Position numbers and translations under genes: made by a program
Assembly (NCBI GenBank): GCA_017311185.1
Contig: JAESUZ010000753.1
Span: forward strand, 1 to 64,000
Length of the DNA: 64,000 nucleotides
Source: Proteles cristata cristata
Taxonomy: Eukaryota > Chordata > Mammalia > Carnivora > Hyaenidae
Direction of reading: 5' to 3'
Part shown: positions 34,091 through 45,534 of the stretch, piece after piece
Layout of the letters: every line of letters starts with the position of its first letter
How positions within the stretch are numbered: the stretch's first letter is position 1
The notes under the pieces: generated by a model
Database searches by the model: none
What the model was told of the DNA's origin: nothing
What the model saw: only the letters and a program-made list of their open reading frames with translations

Positions 34091-34807
34091 CTTTTTAGTT
34101 TTTGAGATGTCATTTATAGACATGGGCCTAATCTGTCCTGCTCTGTAAGCATCTGAATTCTTCATGGATATGGCATGGAGTTTTCACTCTAACATACAGC
34201 AAGCCAGCAGGTTTGAGCTTATCAGTTATTTTGCGCCTTAAATTCCTTCTCAGTTTGTTTCTCATACATCTGTTACTGTGTCTCCTATAAAATCTGGAGC
34301 CAATTTGAAATCTGGAGGGAAGGGGAAAGCGAGAACTGGACTGGAAGAAAGAAGGAAGTACAGAAGTGGCTTATCTTTTGTTCTGATCATTTTGGTTCTC
34401 TAGGTTGACAGCAACAAACAAAAAAGCAAAAGCCAAAACAAAACAAAACACCAACACCCACAATCCCAATTAGAGGTACTCAACCTGAGGTCTCAAAGTG
34501 TTTGAAAACGGTGTGGCTTCCCTGAGCCTGGAAAGCCACAGAGACTTCACAGGTCCACAGGTTATAAATCTGAAACGCTAAGAAAACCCCAGCAAGTGGG
34601 ACGGACAAGGCACTTTGTCTAATAAATCTGCTCTGATGTTTCTTTCTGCCGTGCAGGAGATGCTGAAGTCTCGGCAGTAACCGTCCTGCCTAATTTTCAG
34701 TCTTACGGTGACCGAACGGAATGCTTTTGCAACTTCCACTTGCACCCTCTGGGGAACTGGTCTTTTGTATAAAAGCAGTGCTCTTTGGATGAACTGATAC
34801 AAGAGCA
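34091..34807. other. Intronic sequence, nothing recognised
   Basis: Contains an AAAAC-rich stretch near 34418-34455. No other feature was seen. Confidence 0.45.
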
Positions 34808-34990
34808 ACAATAATAGTTGCTATTTATTGAACACCTAGAATGTCTTGGGCTGAGTGCTTTATATACAGCATCTCATGCAAACTTTTATTATAATGAAGA
34901 TACCAAAGTTCAGAAACACTAAGTAACTTGTCCCAGGTCGTGTGGTTAGTTAAGTGGTGAAGATGGAATTCACCTGGCTCCATGTGGTTA
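34808..34990 (-). repeat. MIR SINE, minus strand
   Basis: 'ctatttattgaacacctaga', 'gctgagtgctttatatacag', 'aaagttcagaaacactaagt' and 'aacttgtcccaggtcgtgtg'. Confidence 0.87.
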
Positions 34991-35224
34991 TGTAGTTAAT
35001 GTCTTTTTACCTTCAGTGCCAGTTGAAGTGAATGTTTGTGGAGACTCCTCTGTGTTTACTTCACCATCTTCTACCCAGGCAATGCTCAGTCTAGACAGCT
35101 TCCTAACACCCGCCTGGTGAGGATCACTTTTAGCTGTGTTGTTTTTATTTGTTCCTTCTTCAGAGTTTCCTTTGTGACTGAGGAACTAGGAGACATAGAG
35201 GGGCCGCAGAGACTGGGGAGGTAA

Positions 35225-35300
35225 GAAAGTTCTAATTCTGCCTCCAAGACTGAATAGCCCTTTGATCCTGGGCAAGTCACATGACCTCTCCCCCTAGCCT
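35225..35300 (+). repeat. MIR fragment, plus strand
   Basis: 'ttctaattctgcctccaaga' then 'gatcctgggcaagtcacatg' and 'acctctcccccta' match the sense MIR core. Confidence 0.6.
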
Positions 35301-36550
35301 GAGAAACCCACATGTCCCTTTAGGGGTGGGAGGGAAGGACAGGGATAGTACAGAGTTGGTTTTACCTTTAGGCCAAGCTTCAGGGCCCCTCCAAGGCTCT
35401 GGCAAGAGGCCCTGGATTTTTGTATTTGTAATTTTATATCCATTTTCTAAAAGAGTCCCATAAATCGTATAAACTCAGGCTCCCAGAGTGGATCCCCTCT
35501 GGAGTGGTTTTGGTGTCCAAAAGAGTTAATGCTTGCAAAGGCACTCTTCAAAGCAGAATGCACCGCACACATATGGCAAAACTATTATTAGTATTATTAA
35601 TAGTTAGATAACAGCTTGAGTTGAGAAACCTGTCTTGGGGACTTGTGGGAGAAAGAAGGTTTTAGATCAGAGGAAACAGAGGGAGCCTGTTAAGCTTTCC
35701 CGTAGATGGTGGGGGGAAATTATGAAATCTCCTCCCCAGGAGGAAAACTCCTATCTGTGTCTGAAAATTTAACACACGCTTGTGCCTGAGGGCTGGGAGT
35801 TGGAGGAGTTCTTTTCTGTTTCCTGGCTTCTGGGAAAAGTGGAGGAAGGCATTTTTCTAATTGGAGAGAGTAGATTTACAAGTGCTACCAGGATCCTATT
35901 ACAGAAAGTTGCTGTTAGCTCCTGGTTATTAAAAGACTCATTATTCAGTTTATGGATTATCTAGATCCTGTCTGACCCCATCCACTCGGATGTACACCTT
36001 TTACGCATTTTACTGCCAATTAGCACCTCCACCAGAGCCTGGAGAGGGAGAGGAGCTACACCCCAAATTGTTTAATTCTTCTCCTTAACAGCTGTGTCAA
36101 GGTTTGTCAGCAGGCTGGTGGTTCTAGGAAATGGCTCAAGTGAGGTGAAGGGATTATCTGTGCTTTCACTATTGTTTCTCTTTTCCCTCAGCACAGGGAC
36201 TGAGAATAGGCTCTGGTTCTGATTTTAAACTCATTTAAAGTGGCCTCATCAGGGACCTTGGCCCAGAGTATCCAGAGACTTCAATAAACAGGAGCCTTGG
36301 GCTAGGTAACATTCTCAGAGAGGCCCTGTGCCCCATCATCTCCAGGCCTCTCTCATTTCCTGTCTGATGTGGGTGGGTGGGGGGCTCACAACATCTGGTA
36401 CTTGGGAGAGTGGGGGAAGTTAATTCCCAGAGAAATTGAAGTTGAAGAGGGGTCCTGTACTAGAGTCATTCTGGTATTTGTGTAGAAAAGAAATCTATTT
36501 CTCTCCATATACATAGTAAATGTAACTATGTAAATAAAAGCATATACCCA
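35301..36550. other. Intronic sequence, nothing recognised
   Basis: No repeat family or exon was recognised. Confidence 0.45.
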
Positions 36551-36757
36551 TGGGGCCTCAGTTAGTTAAGCATCTGACTTGGCTCAGCTCAGGATCTCAC
36601 AGCTCCTTACTTTGTGCCCCGTGTCAGGCTCTGTGCTGACAGCGTGGAGCCTTGATCCCACTTCAAGTTGTCTCCATCTCTCTCTGCTCCTCCTTCACCC
36701 CTGCTCACACTGTGTCTGTCTCTTTCAAAAATAAACAATAAAAATTAAAAAAATTAT
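36551..36757 (+). mobile_element. SINEC, plus strand, diverged head
   Basis: 'tggggcctcagttagttaag', 'ggctctgtgctgacagcgtg', CT-rich middle and 'caaaaataaacaataaaaat'. The first bases of box A are deleted. Confidence 0.88.
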
Positions 36758-36761
36758 ATAT

Positions 36762-37398
36762 CCACATTCATTCAATCATATCTTAATATTTACCCAGATT
36801 TGAAAAGTCTTGCACAAAAAATCCTTCTTGGAAGGCACTTCTTCTTTCAGAGACTCTCTTGTTTCTTAGCACGTTTATCAGCTGTGCCTTTACCAGACAC
36901 AAAGATAAAAACTCTGGTTTGTTATGAAAATCATATTTGCATCTTGCCCTGAGAACATCATGATCACAAGGGAATTGGAAGTAAAATGTGTATGTCCTGC
37001 ATTGGAAATGAGTCATGATGTGGGATTAGAATGTGCACATGGAGCTCATCTTAGGTTTCAAGGACTAGAAGGAACAAATAGCCGTTCTGCTGTGGTCCCC
37101 TCCTTGGGACAAGGCGGGTACACAGTTACAGACAGCAGGGCTGTCGTTCCTAGCATGGTTGTTTGGTGTTCCTGGCCCCGCCAATAGACTGGACTCTAAA
37201 GAAAGAGGGGTGAAATCTCTCTGTGAAGGTTTTGCCTTATCGATCAGGGAAACTGGTAACCAGGAAAGAAGGGCTATTCCCTAGGGTGTGGGTGGTAAGA
37301 GGATTTGGGGTGCAGAGGTCAGAGCTGCACCGACTCTGAGTCTGATTCCAGCTTTGGGATAAATATGAGTAATGACCGTTGCACGTTTACTTAATGCA
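36762..37398. other. Intronic sequence, nothing recognised
   Basis: An octamer motif atttgcat occurs at 36934-36941. On its own this is weak. No repeat was recognised. Confidence 0.4.
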
Positions 37399-37912
37399 GT
37401 GCTGTTCGATGGAAATATAGTGCGACTCACTTACATACTTTTACATGAAAGGGGCACTTTCTGCCACTAAGTTACACTAAGAGGCACATGAAAAAAATAA
37501 AAGCAAAATGAAACAGGCAAAATTGACTTCAATAATATATTTTACTTAATCCAGTATATACAGAACATTTTCATTTCAACATGTAATTAATATAAAAATT
37601 ATTGAGATATTTATATATGTTTTGTTAAGTCTTCAAAATTCAGTGCACATTTTGCCATTACAACATCTCTCAGAATGCTAAATTTTCGTCAGAAATTTAG
37701 ACTTTAAAATTGACAATCAAAAGTGTAGATCACGTATTCAAGTTGCTCCAAAGATGCTCAAAAGTTTTCCAAGAGTTGGATCTAGTATTATTTTTAAAGT
37801 GTAAATTAAATTAGCTAACATGAAATAAAAAATGTGGCTTCTCAGTCATACCAGCTTTATTTCAAGTCTTAATAGCCGAATGTGGGGAATGGCTACCGTA
37901 TTGGACAGCGTG
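37399..37912. mobile_element. hAT-like non-autonomous DNA transposon with both ends
   Basis: Left end cagtgctgttcgatgg and right end ctaccgtattggacagcg form imperfect terminal inverted repeats (CAGTGCTGTCCAATA type). Inside are 'cattttcatttcaacatgta', 'attattgagatatttatat' and 'taatagccgaatgtgg', known from a common mammalian MER element. It has no coding capacity. Confidence 0.75.
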
Positions 37913-38867
37913 TTCATTCGGGCATTCTTGCTCACCATCGGAAGACACCACTAACCATGGAGGCAATGAGAGCAGTGTAAATGGGGGGTGGGGAGAGGAT
38001 TGCCTACTGGGTGAGGATCAGAAGTGGAGGACAGTCTTGTGGGTCAGACTGATGGCAGCCAGAGGAAAGCAAATGATGAGCAAGTAATGAGTGCTGGATC
38101 CAGGGACACATCAGAGGCTTTATATTGAGCCCTTGAAATTTCAACTAAAATGGAGTCCTACGTTTTTCCATATCCTGAGCCCGACTGGCTCCCTGGGGGT
38201 TGAACAGCTGTGAATTCTCCCAGGGAATGCAGCTTTGGTATCAATGTGGTAGTGAACTCCTGTAGGCTTTGAGGTCAGAGGCAGACTTTATACATTTATT
38301 TGAGCCATTGCATTGGTCTAGAAGGGTGGTACACATATGGCATCAATTTGGACATCCAGAATAAACCACATGCCTTCTTTTAAGTCAAGAGAGTGAGGTG
38401 ATTAGAGTTCCTTTGTACAGCTGGCTTATTTTTATGTCTTATTTGTGTGTATATAAATTCAGCAATATGCTAAAGCTGTGTGTCCAGTGGTGCTTAGAGC
38501 AAATCCGTTTGTAAACCTGTAGCTCTGTTTTGTGTAGACTTCTGCATTTTATACCTGCCCTGCTTCACTTAGTCTTCTTGGATCATGAGATGGACAGTAG
38601 GTGGCATATGCTGGCGGCCTTCTCTTTGGCAGGCAGCTTGCCAGATTTTTGAAATCTATTTATCATCTCACAACAGGATTTTAGAATGGGCATTATTTAC
38701 TTTTCTCGGACTAGAAGCAAACTCTGGTATATATTACTTAACAACTTTGCTAATGCAAGAGTGCTAGACTGGGATCCTCAAAGGATAGCCTTGGGCCAAG
38801 TCCCCTGTCACCTGTTCATATATGGCTCTATAGAGCTTGTGATTAAGGATGCATTTTTTTAAAATGC
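37913..38867. other. Intronic sequence, nothing recognised
   Basis: No repeat family or exon was recognised. Confidence 0.45.
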
Positions 38868-39118
38868 ATTTTTTGCATTTTTAAGCGGTTGAAAAAAATC
38901 AAAAGAAGGATAAGATTTCACATTGTCTGGGAATATATGAAATTCAGATATCAGTGTCCATGACTGGTTTTACTGGAACACAGCCATGCTTGTTTGTTTC
39001 CCAGTGTCTGTGTCTGTTTTCACGCTACAATGGCAGGGTTGAGAAGTTGATGTTTGGACTGTACGGCCTGCAATGCCTTAAATATTTGCTGTCTCTTTAC
39101 AGATAAAGTGTGCCAACC
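38868..39118 (-). mobile_element. hAT-like MER DNA transposon fossil (copy 3)
   Basis: 'aagcggttgaaaaaaatcaa', 'tatcagtgtccatgactgg', 'ttactggaacacagccatgc', 'cacgctacaatggcagggtt' and 'ttaaatatttgctgtctctt'. Same family and orientation as the elements near 15.9 and 23.4 kb. Confidence 0.78.
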
Positions 39119-39234
39119 CGTATGCCAGACTGTTAAGTTCTTTCAGTAGACTGTAAGAGCTGGGGTCAGGGCTGGTGTGGGTTCCCCCAGGGGTCTTCAG
39201 CACTAGCCCTGGGGCCTCACACTGTGGGCATCAG

Positions 39235-39375
39235 GGGTGTTTACTGAGCATGGGGCCAAGCACTCTATGTGCAAGAGGAGCTTAAAGCTTAGGGAGAATA
39301 TGTAATTCCCCAAAGCCAGATAGTGGGGTTGGAATTCAGACTCCAAAGTCTGATAAGGCTGTTGCTTCTAACAGA
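39235..39375 (-). repeat. MIR SINE, minus strand
   Basis: 'gtgtttactgagcatggggc', 'caagcactctatgtgcaaga' and 'ttggaattcagactccaaag' at the expected spacing. The core is partly lost. Confidence 0.6.
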
Positions 39376-39384
39376 TATGCTGAC

Positions 39385-39785
39385 CACAAGTGCTGTTCAA
39401 CTTGAACGGCACCAGGACCCCTGAAAGGCTTATTTCACCAGAGATTGCTAAGCCCCACCCTCTCAGAGTTTATGATTCTGTAGGTCTGTTTGGGTTGGGG
39501 CTCAAGAATTGGCATTTTAAAAATGTTTTATTTATTTTTGAGAGAGAGAGATAGAGACAGCATGAGTTGGAGGGGGTGGGGGTGTCAGAGAGAGAGGGAG
39601 ACACAGACTCCAGAGCAGGCTCCAGGTTCTGAGCTAGCTGTCAGCACAGAGCCCGACACGGGGCTCGAACCCACACACCGCAAGATCATGACTTGAGCCA
39701 AAGTTGGATGCTCAACTGACTGAACCACCCAGGCGCCCCAAGAATTTGCATTTCTAACAAGCCCCAGGCAATGGCGATAAGGCCC
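39385..39785. mobile_element. MER5A-like hAT transposon, split by a SINE
   Basis: 'aggacccctgaaaggcttat', 'gctaagccccaccctctcag', 'agtttatgattctgtaggtc' and 'ggggctcaagaattggcatt' before the SINE, then 'tttctaacaagccccaggca' after it, match the MER5A body. The SINE at 39518-39739 sits inside, so it is younger. Confidence 0.72.
39518..39739 (-). mobile_element. SINEC, minus strand, nested in MER5A-like element
   Basis: 'aaaatgttttatttattttt' to caggcgcccc. TSD of 14 bp, aagaatt(g/t)gcattt, at 39504-39517 and 39740-39753. Confidence 0.95.
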
Positions 39786-39789
39786 ATGT

Positions 39790-41522
39790 ATGGATGACAG
39801 TCCTGACATGCTACCTCCTGCTCAACAAATAGCTGTTGAGTTATGGAAGGCTTAACACAACTGCATTGGCCAACAGAGAGTGACAAGAATTTAAGTCAGT
39901 TTAGAAAATTGAGTGCATACAAATAAAGCTTTTTAGACATTATAAAATTTGATTTCTTCCTTCATTATCCTCATTAAACCCCAAGCTTTCTGATGCCGTG
40001 GGGCTCAGACCACTGTGAATATTGAAATGCATATGGCTAGGTGTCCAACAGCAGGGGCGGGGGCTGAAATGAACCCCTTGCTGGTGGCATCCCTTGTGTG
40101 TTTCTGGAAACTCAGTGTCTTTCAAGTCAGTTTCGAAATCAGTTTATGTTGATTTATAAACCAGCGATTTGGTTCCTGCTGATTGTATGTCAAACCCTTT
40201 CTTACTCTGTTTTTGCCTCTGTCCCCTCCTCGCCCAAACAAGCCTGTTCTGCGGGGGTGCAGAAAACAGCTTCTGTAGTCAAATTGTACTGGCTTTGGTT
40301 ATGAAAGTTACTGTATTAGTGTTAGAGTTCACTATCTTAATTATTGGCTTACTTGGTTTCATATTTAAAAAGCCATTATTTAAGGATTAGGAGTGGGGAG
40401 AATGAAGACCAGCGAAAGAGGATAGCTTCTCTTTTTTCATGTTGATGATTCACAGCCTCATTTGGGATTTAATAAGTAACACAAAGCATTGGAAAACTGC
40501 TGATTTAATCTCTTCTCATAGGCTCATATTGGCATAAAGAAAATAAATCTCTCAGGTTTACCATTTTACCTTCTCCTGCCTCTCTATTTCCATGCCTTTA
40601 TTTATTGTGTAGTTCATTTTTCTGATTCCCCCCACCCCTTTCATCTCTGGCCTCCAGGCCCCTCCCCAGTGCAGTTGTTATAGGGACCATTAGTTAGTAT
40701 GTTTAAAGAACATAATATCAGCTCACTAGAAGGGAAGCCCTACAGAACTCTATTACCAAGTAGATAAAACCCTCTTGCAGGGTCCCAGGTTATAAGCCAC
40801 TCCGTTAGGAATTCTCTGGGAAATGTGACTCATTTCTATGCCCTGTATAAACTCATTGGTGTCGTGTTCATGACAGCTCAAGGATGTCATCCCACACATC
40901 TTTGCCACCTCCTGGAGGCTGACTTTACAACTACTTGTGTTTGTTTTTTTATTGCTGACCTTCTCGACCTTGTCGTCCTTTCTCCCTATTTCTAGGAGAA
41001 AATTCATTTCCCAGAAGCAGCAATTACCTGCCACCTTTCGCCTGCTGCCTTATTTATTTTTTCTCTCATTCTTTCAGTTGGGAGTAAGAGAATATCTCTC
41101 TCCCACCCTGGTTTATGTCACTTAATTATTTGTTCCTTAGCTGGTTTAATGTTTATTTAATTCTGCCATGCTGTTTAGTCCCAGCAGCCTGGTTGATGGC
41201 TTAAGTGGAGCCAAGATTTCTGCATGTGACTTCTCACTTGTTGATAAAGTAAGGTTTATTTTTCTCTCATCCTTGTTTGACCCTTGATATTAAAACCTTG
41301 TTTGAAGAAATGATATCTGAACCATATTCCATTCTGTATTAGAAAAATTGAAGTTCACTGTATATTCTAGATTTGCGTAGGTTAAAGAAGTCTGTGTTTG
41401 GCCTATTTTTGCCTCTTATCTTCAGCAAGCAGAGACTTGTGAAGAGGAAATTTATCATCAAGCACTTAGAGAGAACCCAAGTACTATGGGTGAGAGGAGG
41501 GGTAAAGGGAATGGAGATGAAA
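39790..41522. other. Intronic sequence, nothing recognised
   Basis: About 1.7 kb without a recognised repeat, exon or RNA. Short open frames on both strands are not convincing. Confidence 0.45.
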
Positions 41523-41539
41523 GAGAAGTTGAGGATTTA

Positions 41540-41700
41540 TTTTTAAAACAATTTTACCTTATTATATATATTATATGTATGTGTGTATGTATATTATTTA
41601 TATATAATTAAGTAAACTCCACACCCAACATGGGGCTTGAACTCATGACCCTGAGAGCAAGAGTCCCATGCTGGACCATCTGAGCCAGCCAGGTGCCCCT
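41540..41700 (-). mobile_element. Older CAN-SINE-type element, minus strand
   Basis: 'ccacacccaacatggggctt', 'gaactcatgaccctgagagc' and 'ctgagccagccaggtgcccc' form the short carnivore SINE, preceded by a long AT-rich tail complement. TSD of 17 bp with one mismatch at 41523-41539 and 41701-41717. Confidence 0.9.
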
Positions 41701-41764
41701 GAGAAGCTGAGGATTTAATTCTTTTCTAAGGGAAATTTGAGTCTGCCTGGATGATAATATTAAT

Positions 41765-41980
41765 TGTAGCAATAGTTTATATTGCTGAGTGCTTACTAGG
41801 TTGGGGTTTGTGGACTTTATATGTTTGCATTATCTTATTTATCAAGCTCATAAGGTAGATACTATTAGAAATTCTGATACAGATGAGGAAATTGAGGCTT
41901 AGGGTAAGTAGCCTCCTTAAGGTTGTACAGGCATGGGGGATGGGGGGCTTCAATTTGAATCCAGGAGTCTGGCTGAAGCA
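41765..41980 (-). repeat. MIR SINE, minus strand
   Basis: 'ttgctgagtgcttactaggt', 'cataaggtagatactattag', 'cagatgaggaaattgaggct', 'taaggttgtacaggcatggg' and 'ttgaatccaggagtctgg'. Nearly full length. Confidence 0.88.
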
Positions 41981-42041
41981 AAACATATATAATAGTTATA
42001 TTCCTACAGTCATGCATGGACAAACCTATTTGTAACATCCA

Positions 42042-42063
42042 CAATAATAATAATAATAATAAC
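42042..42063. repeat. (AAT)n tract
   Basis: About seven AAT units between two MIR copies. Confidence 0.85.
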
Positions 42064-42089
42064 TGTAACAATAAAATAATGTCAACAAA

Positions 42090-42290
42090 CATTTTCTGGG
42101 TACTGACTTTATTGTAGGTAGTGTATTTGAGGCGTGCACATGATTTCTTTAATATTCTATAATCCTATTTAGAAAAATACTATTATTTATTATCGTATCT
42201 TATTTACCTGTGAGTAAACTCTGAGGCTTAGGCAAAACTCCTTTTCTTTACCCCAGGCTCCATGGCTAGTGAGTAGAAAATTTGTGTGAC
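42090..42290 (-). repeat. MIR SINE, minus strand
   Basis: 'attttctgggtactgacttt', 'atgatttctttaatattcta', 'actctgaggcttaggcaaaa' and 'ccccaggctccatggctagt'. Confidence 0.75.
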
Positions 42291-42340
42291 TGTATTATTT
42301 TTGTACCTATTATTTAAAAAAATTTTTAAATTAAATTTTA

Positions 42341-42470
42341 GGGGGACCTGGGTGGCTCAGTTGGTTAAGCATAGGACTTTGGCTCAGGTCATGATCTCAC
42401 AGTTTGTGGGTTTGAGCCCCGCATCGGGCTCTGTGCTCTCTCTCTCTCTCAAAAATAAATAGACATTAAA
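42341..42470 (+). mobile_element. SINEC, plus strand, internally deleted
   Basis: Head gggggacctgggtggctcag through box B, then directly ctctgtgctctctctctctc and an aaataaatagacattaaa tail, so about 80 bp of the middle is missing. The flanks at 42320-42340 and 42471-42490 are a near-perfect TSD of about 20 bp built on aaatttttaa and taaatttta. Confidence 0.93.
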
Positions 42471-42491
42471 AAATTTTTAACTAAATTTTAA

Positions 42492-42650
42492 TTTTAGTTT
42501 CAATAGTTAACAGTGTTATATTAGTTTCAGGTATACAATACAATGATTCAACAATTCTATACATTACTCAGTGCTCATCATAAGTGTGCTCTTAATCCCC
42601 TTCGCCTATTTCACCAGGGTCTTCCCCCCCTCACCTCCCCTCTGATATGC
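42492..42650 (-). mobile_element. Older L1 3' end, minus strand
   Basis: 'tttcaggtatacaatacaat', 'gattcaacaattctatacat' and 'actcagtgctcatcataagt' match the complement of an older carnivore-era L1 3'UTR. It is clearly more diverged than the 46.7 kb copy. Confidence 0.75.
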
Positions 42651-42958
42651 TTTTTTAAACAGGTACCCTCAGTTAAAGTTTTTTTTCCTAATAAGAACGT
42701 TTTTTATGTGAAGCATACTTCAGAATACATGGTTCTAAATGATATGTATAAAACATTCCAGTGAAAAGAAATAGAATACACATTTTCTTCAAGTAAGTAC
42801 AGAAAAATCCACTGGTGAAATCATATAAAAAGTGACATAACAAATATTACAAACTTAAAAAGACTAAAATCATACCAAGTATATTTTTCAACCACAGTGG
42901 TATAACACAAAAGGTCAACAATAAAACAAAAGTTGGAAAGTCTACAATGTAAATGTAT

Positions 42959-43162
42959 ATTTCTTTTGAGTTTTTTTTTTTTGAGAGAGAGCACAGTCAC
43001 ATGTGTGAGTGAGCAGGAGAGGGGCGGAGGGAGGGGGAGAGAGAATCTTAAGCAGGTTCCACACCCAGCTTGGAGCCGCACGTGGGCCTCTATCTCACAA
43101 TCATGACCTGAGCCAAAATCAAGGGTTGGATGCTTAATCAACCGAGCCACCCAGGCATCCCA
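42959..43162 (-). mobile_element. Older SINEC variant, minus strand
   Basis: T-run, GA tract, 'ttaagcaggttccacaccca', 'gcttggagccgcacgtgggc', 'cgagccacccaggcatccc'. TSD of about 14 bp (acaatgtaaatgta / acgatgtaaatatt). Confidence 0.9.
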
Positions 43163-43351
43163 ACGATGTAAATATTAAACAACACACTACTGCACAAGCA
43201 ATGGGCCAAATAAGAAATCAAACAGCAAATCAAAATATATCTCAAAACAAAAAAAAAAGAAAACCCAATATTCCCAAACCTATGAGATGCAGCAAAAGCA
43301 GATGCTAGAGTGAAATTTATGTTATAAATGCTTGTATTAAGAAAAAAAGTT

Positions 43352-43803
43352 GGGGTGCCTGGTTGGCTCAACTGGTTAAATGTCCAACCCTTTCCAAAAA
43401 AATTGTTTTTAATGTTTTTATTTATTTTGTGTGAGAGAGAGAAAGAGAGAGACAGTGTGAGCAGGGGAAGGTCAGAGAAAGAGGGAGATACAGAATCTGA
43501 GGCAGCCTCCAGGCTCTGAGCCGGCTGTCAGCACAGAGCCTGACACAGGGCTCGAACCCACGAACTGTGAGATCATGACCTGAGCCTACGTCGAACACTT
43601 AACCGACTGAGCCACCCAGGTGCCCCTAAATGTCCAACCCTTGATATTGGCTCAGGTAGTAACCTTGCAGTTGTGAAGTCGAGCCTAAGCCTCCTTGAGA
43701 TCTTCTCTCACTCTCTTCTGCCCCTCCCCCACTCATGTATGCACTCTCTTTCTTTCTCTCTTATTCTCTCAAAATAAATAAATGAACTTAAAAAAAAAAA
43801 AGA
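43352..43803 (+). mobile_element. SINEC, plus strand, host of a nested SINE
   Basis: Begins ggggtgcctggttggctcaa and stops at 43392. It resumes at 43627 and runs through ccttgatattggctcaggta and the CT-rich middle to aataaataaatgaactt and an A-tail. About 218 bp once the inner element and one TSD copy are removed. Confidence 0.94.
43393..43626 (-). mobile_element. SINEC, minus strand, inserted inside another SINE
   Basis: Complete reverse element from 'ttttaatgtttttatttatt' to ccaggtgcccc. Perfect 16-bp TSD, taaatgtccaaccctt, at 43377-43392 and 43627-43642, which is part of the outer SINE's box A region. Confidence 0.97.
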
Positions 43804-43996
43804 GGGATGCCTGGGTGGCTCTGTCGGTTAAGTGTAAGGTACTTGATTTCAGCTCAGGACCCAGGGTTCTGGGATCGAGCCCCATGTTGGGCTCCACACT
43901 GGGCGTGGAGCTTGAAATTCTCAGTCTCTCTCTGTCTCTCTTCTCCTCCCCACTCCCCTGCTTGCACTTTTTCTTTCTCTAAAATAAAAATAATTA
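43804..43996 (+). mobile_element. SINEC-type element, plus strand, abutting previous tail
   Basis: Starts ggatgcctgggtggctctgt directly after the A-tail of the previous SINE, and ends ctaaaataaaaataattaga. 'gaaaaaaagtt' before the outer SINE (43341-43351) and 'gaaaaaagtt' after this one suggest it landed in the outer element's tail. Confidence 0.88.
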
Positions 43997-44164
43997 GAAA
44001 AAGGAAAAAAGTTCAAGGAAACAACATTACAACATAAGGAACTGGAAAAAGAAGAAACTTAACTGAAATTTAGTAAAGGAAGGGAATAAGAAAAATTAGA
44101 CATAGATAAAATAGAGACCAGAATAAACAACAACATAACATTGAAAGTAATGACCAGTTTTTTA

Positions 44165-44300
44165 AAAAAAGTATTGTTATTGGCTAACATTTATTATGCA
44201 CTAAGGCTTAGTTCGGCACTATTCTCAGCACTTTACACTTATTGATTCATTTAATCTCTATTTTCCAGGTAAGGAAACTGAGGCAGAGGGTGGTTAAGGC
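44165..44300 (-). repeat. MIR SINE, minus strand
   Basis: 'ctaacatttattatgcacta', 'tctcagcactttacacttat' and 'ggtaaggaaactgaggcaga'. Confidence 0.82.
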
Positions 44301-44302
44301 TA

Positions 44303-44790
44303 TCAAACTATGGCTTTCCATTCCACGTGGGACAAAATCTAAACTCCTTCCCATTGTTCACAACACTCATGATCTCACTCCTGCTTATTCTTGAGAAATC
44401 ATCTCCTATACCTTAGTCTACTACTCATTTTCATTCCATCCAGTTCTTGGACCATGTCAAGTTCCTTTCTGCTTGAGAGCTTTTGGGCTGCTGATCATCT
44501 GCCCCCAGATTCTTTTTGCTGCTCTTTTCCTCTTCCATGTTCCAAATTAAGATGCATTGCCCCAGGCAGGCCTTTTGCTGATCATGCCAATAAAATATTC
44601 TTCCTGATATTCCCTATTATGCTTCCCTGTTATTTGTGTCCATAGCACATTCTTAATATATAAATACACGTATATTTGTTTGTTTACTTGTCAGTCAAAA
44701 GACTGAAAAGGCTTTTGGGATCATGATTATTCTATTTCTATGTACCTAGCATCCAGCATAGTGTACTTCACAAACAAATGAATGGTTGGA
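44303..44790 (+). repeat. L2 LINE 3' region, plus strand
   Basis: 'ggctttccattccacgtggg', 'acaaaatctaaactccttcc', 'gaccatgtcaagttcctttc', 'tatttgtttgtttacttgtc' and 'gtacctagcatccagcatag', ending 'atgaatggttggatgaatt'. This is the longest L2 stretch in the window. Confidence 0.78.
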
Positions 44791-45059
44791 TGAATTAATT
44801 TAAGGCAAAAAAAAAAAGCATGTGCAAAGATTTGGTGTCATGCAGCAACAGGTCATTTTGAGAGTAGTGAAAAATTGTGGATGGTTGTCATTGGGCTTGT
44901 TTTGGGAGCTGGAGGAGGTGATGTATGTGGGCTAGATCATGAAAGATTATGCGGGTCCTTCCAAGGAGAATGAACTTAATACTCCGGAAATGAGGAAACA
45001 CTAATGGCTTTTAAATAGATTATTAAATGCAGTTGGGTGTTGAGTCATAGAGAACATTC
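44791..45059. other. Intronic sequence, possible unnamed repeat
   Basis: 'gggctagatcatgaaagatt' and 'aatggcttttaaatagatta' look like a diverged interspersed repeat that I cannot name. Confidence 0.35.
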
Positions 45060-45195
45060 TGTTGTCTCACTATCTTCTAGAGTACTCAGAGTCCTTAGAT
45101 TGGCTCTGGTTATTGTCCCTTGTACTTGGAAATTACTTGTCCCAATTATGACGCTGCTACAGGGATTGCACAGGCAGAATTTCAAACAGAATGCT
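45060..45195 (+). repeat. Unnamed repeated segment, copy A
   Basis: Similar over about 130 bp to 55255-55390. The best core is 'ctctggttattgtcccttgt' followed by 'acttggaaattacttgt'. The family is not recognised. Confidence 0.6.
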
Positions 45196-45534
45196 GGAAA
45201 TTAAACGAAAGATGGAAGTGTGCTTGTGTACGGTATAGCTCGGTGTTTTATCTATCAAACGCTCATGAACCAATGATGAAATAAAACTAAACATTTTATA
45301 CAAATAAATTATTAGTTCAACTTTCCATTTAATGAACAAAATCTTAAATTGGGACATTATCTCTTGAGTCACTTAGGTGGTTCATGACAGACTTTAGGCT
45401 CTGTTTGGTAGAGCTGACTTTTATATTCAGTTGATAGCATTGCTTTTAAGGAGGTTGCTGTAAAGTTATACTCTATGGATCATTATGTGGTGACTGCCTT
45501 GGGACCCTACCTTGAAAGGACAACATTATTGTCT

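Noticed and set aside
36934..36941. POU octamer atttgcat as an enhancer site
   Set aside because: An 8-mer is expected by chance many times in AT-rich DNA, and no supporting cluster was seen.
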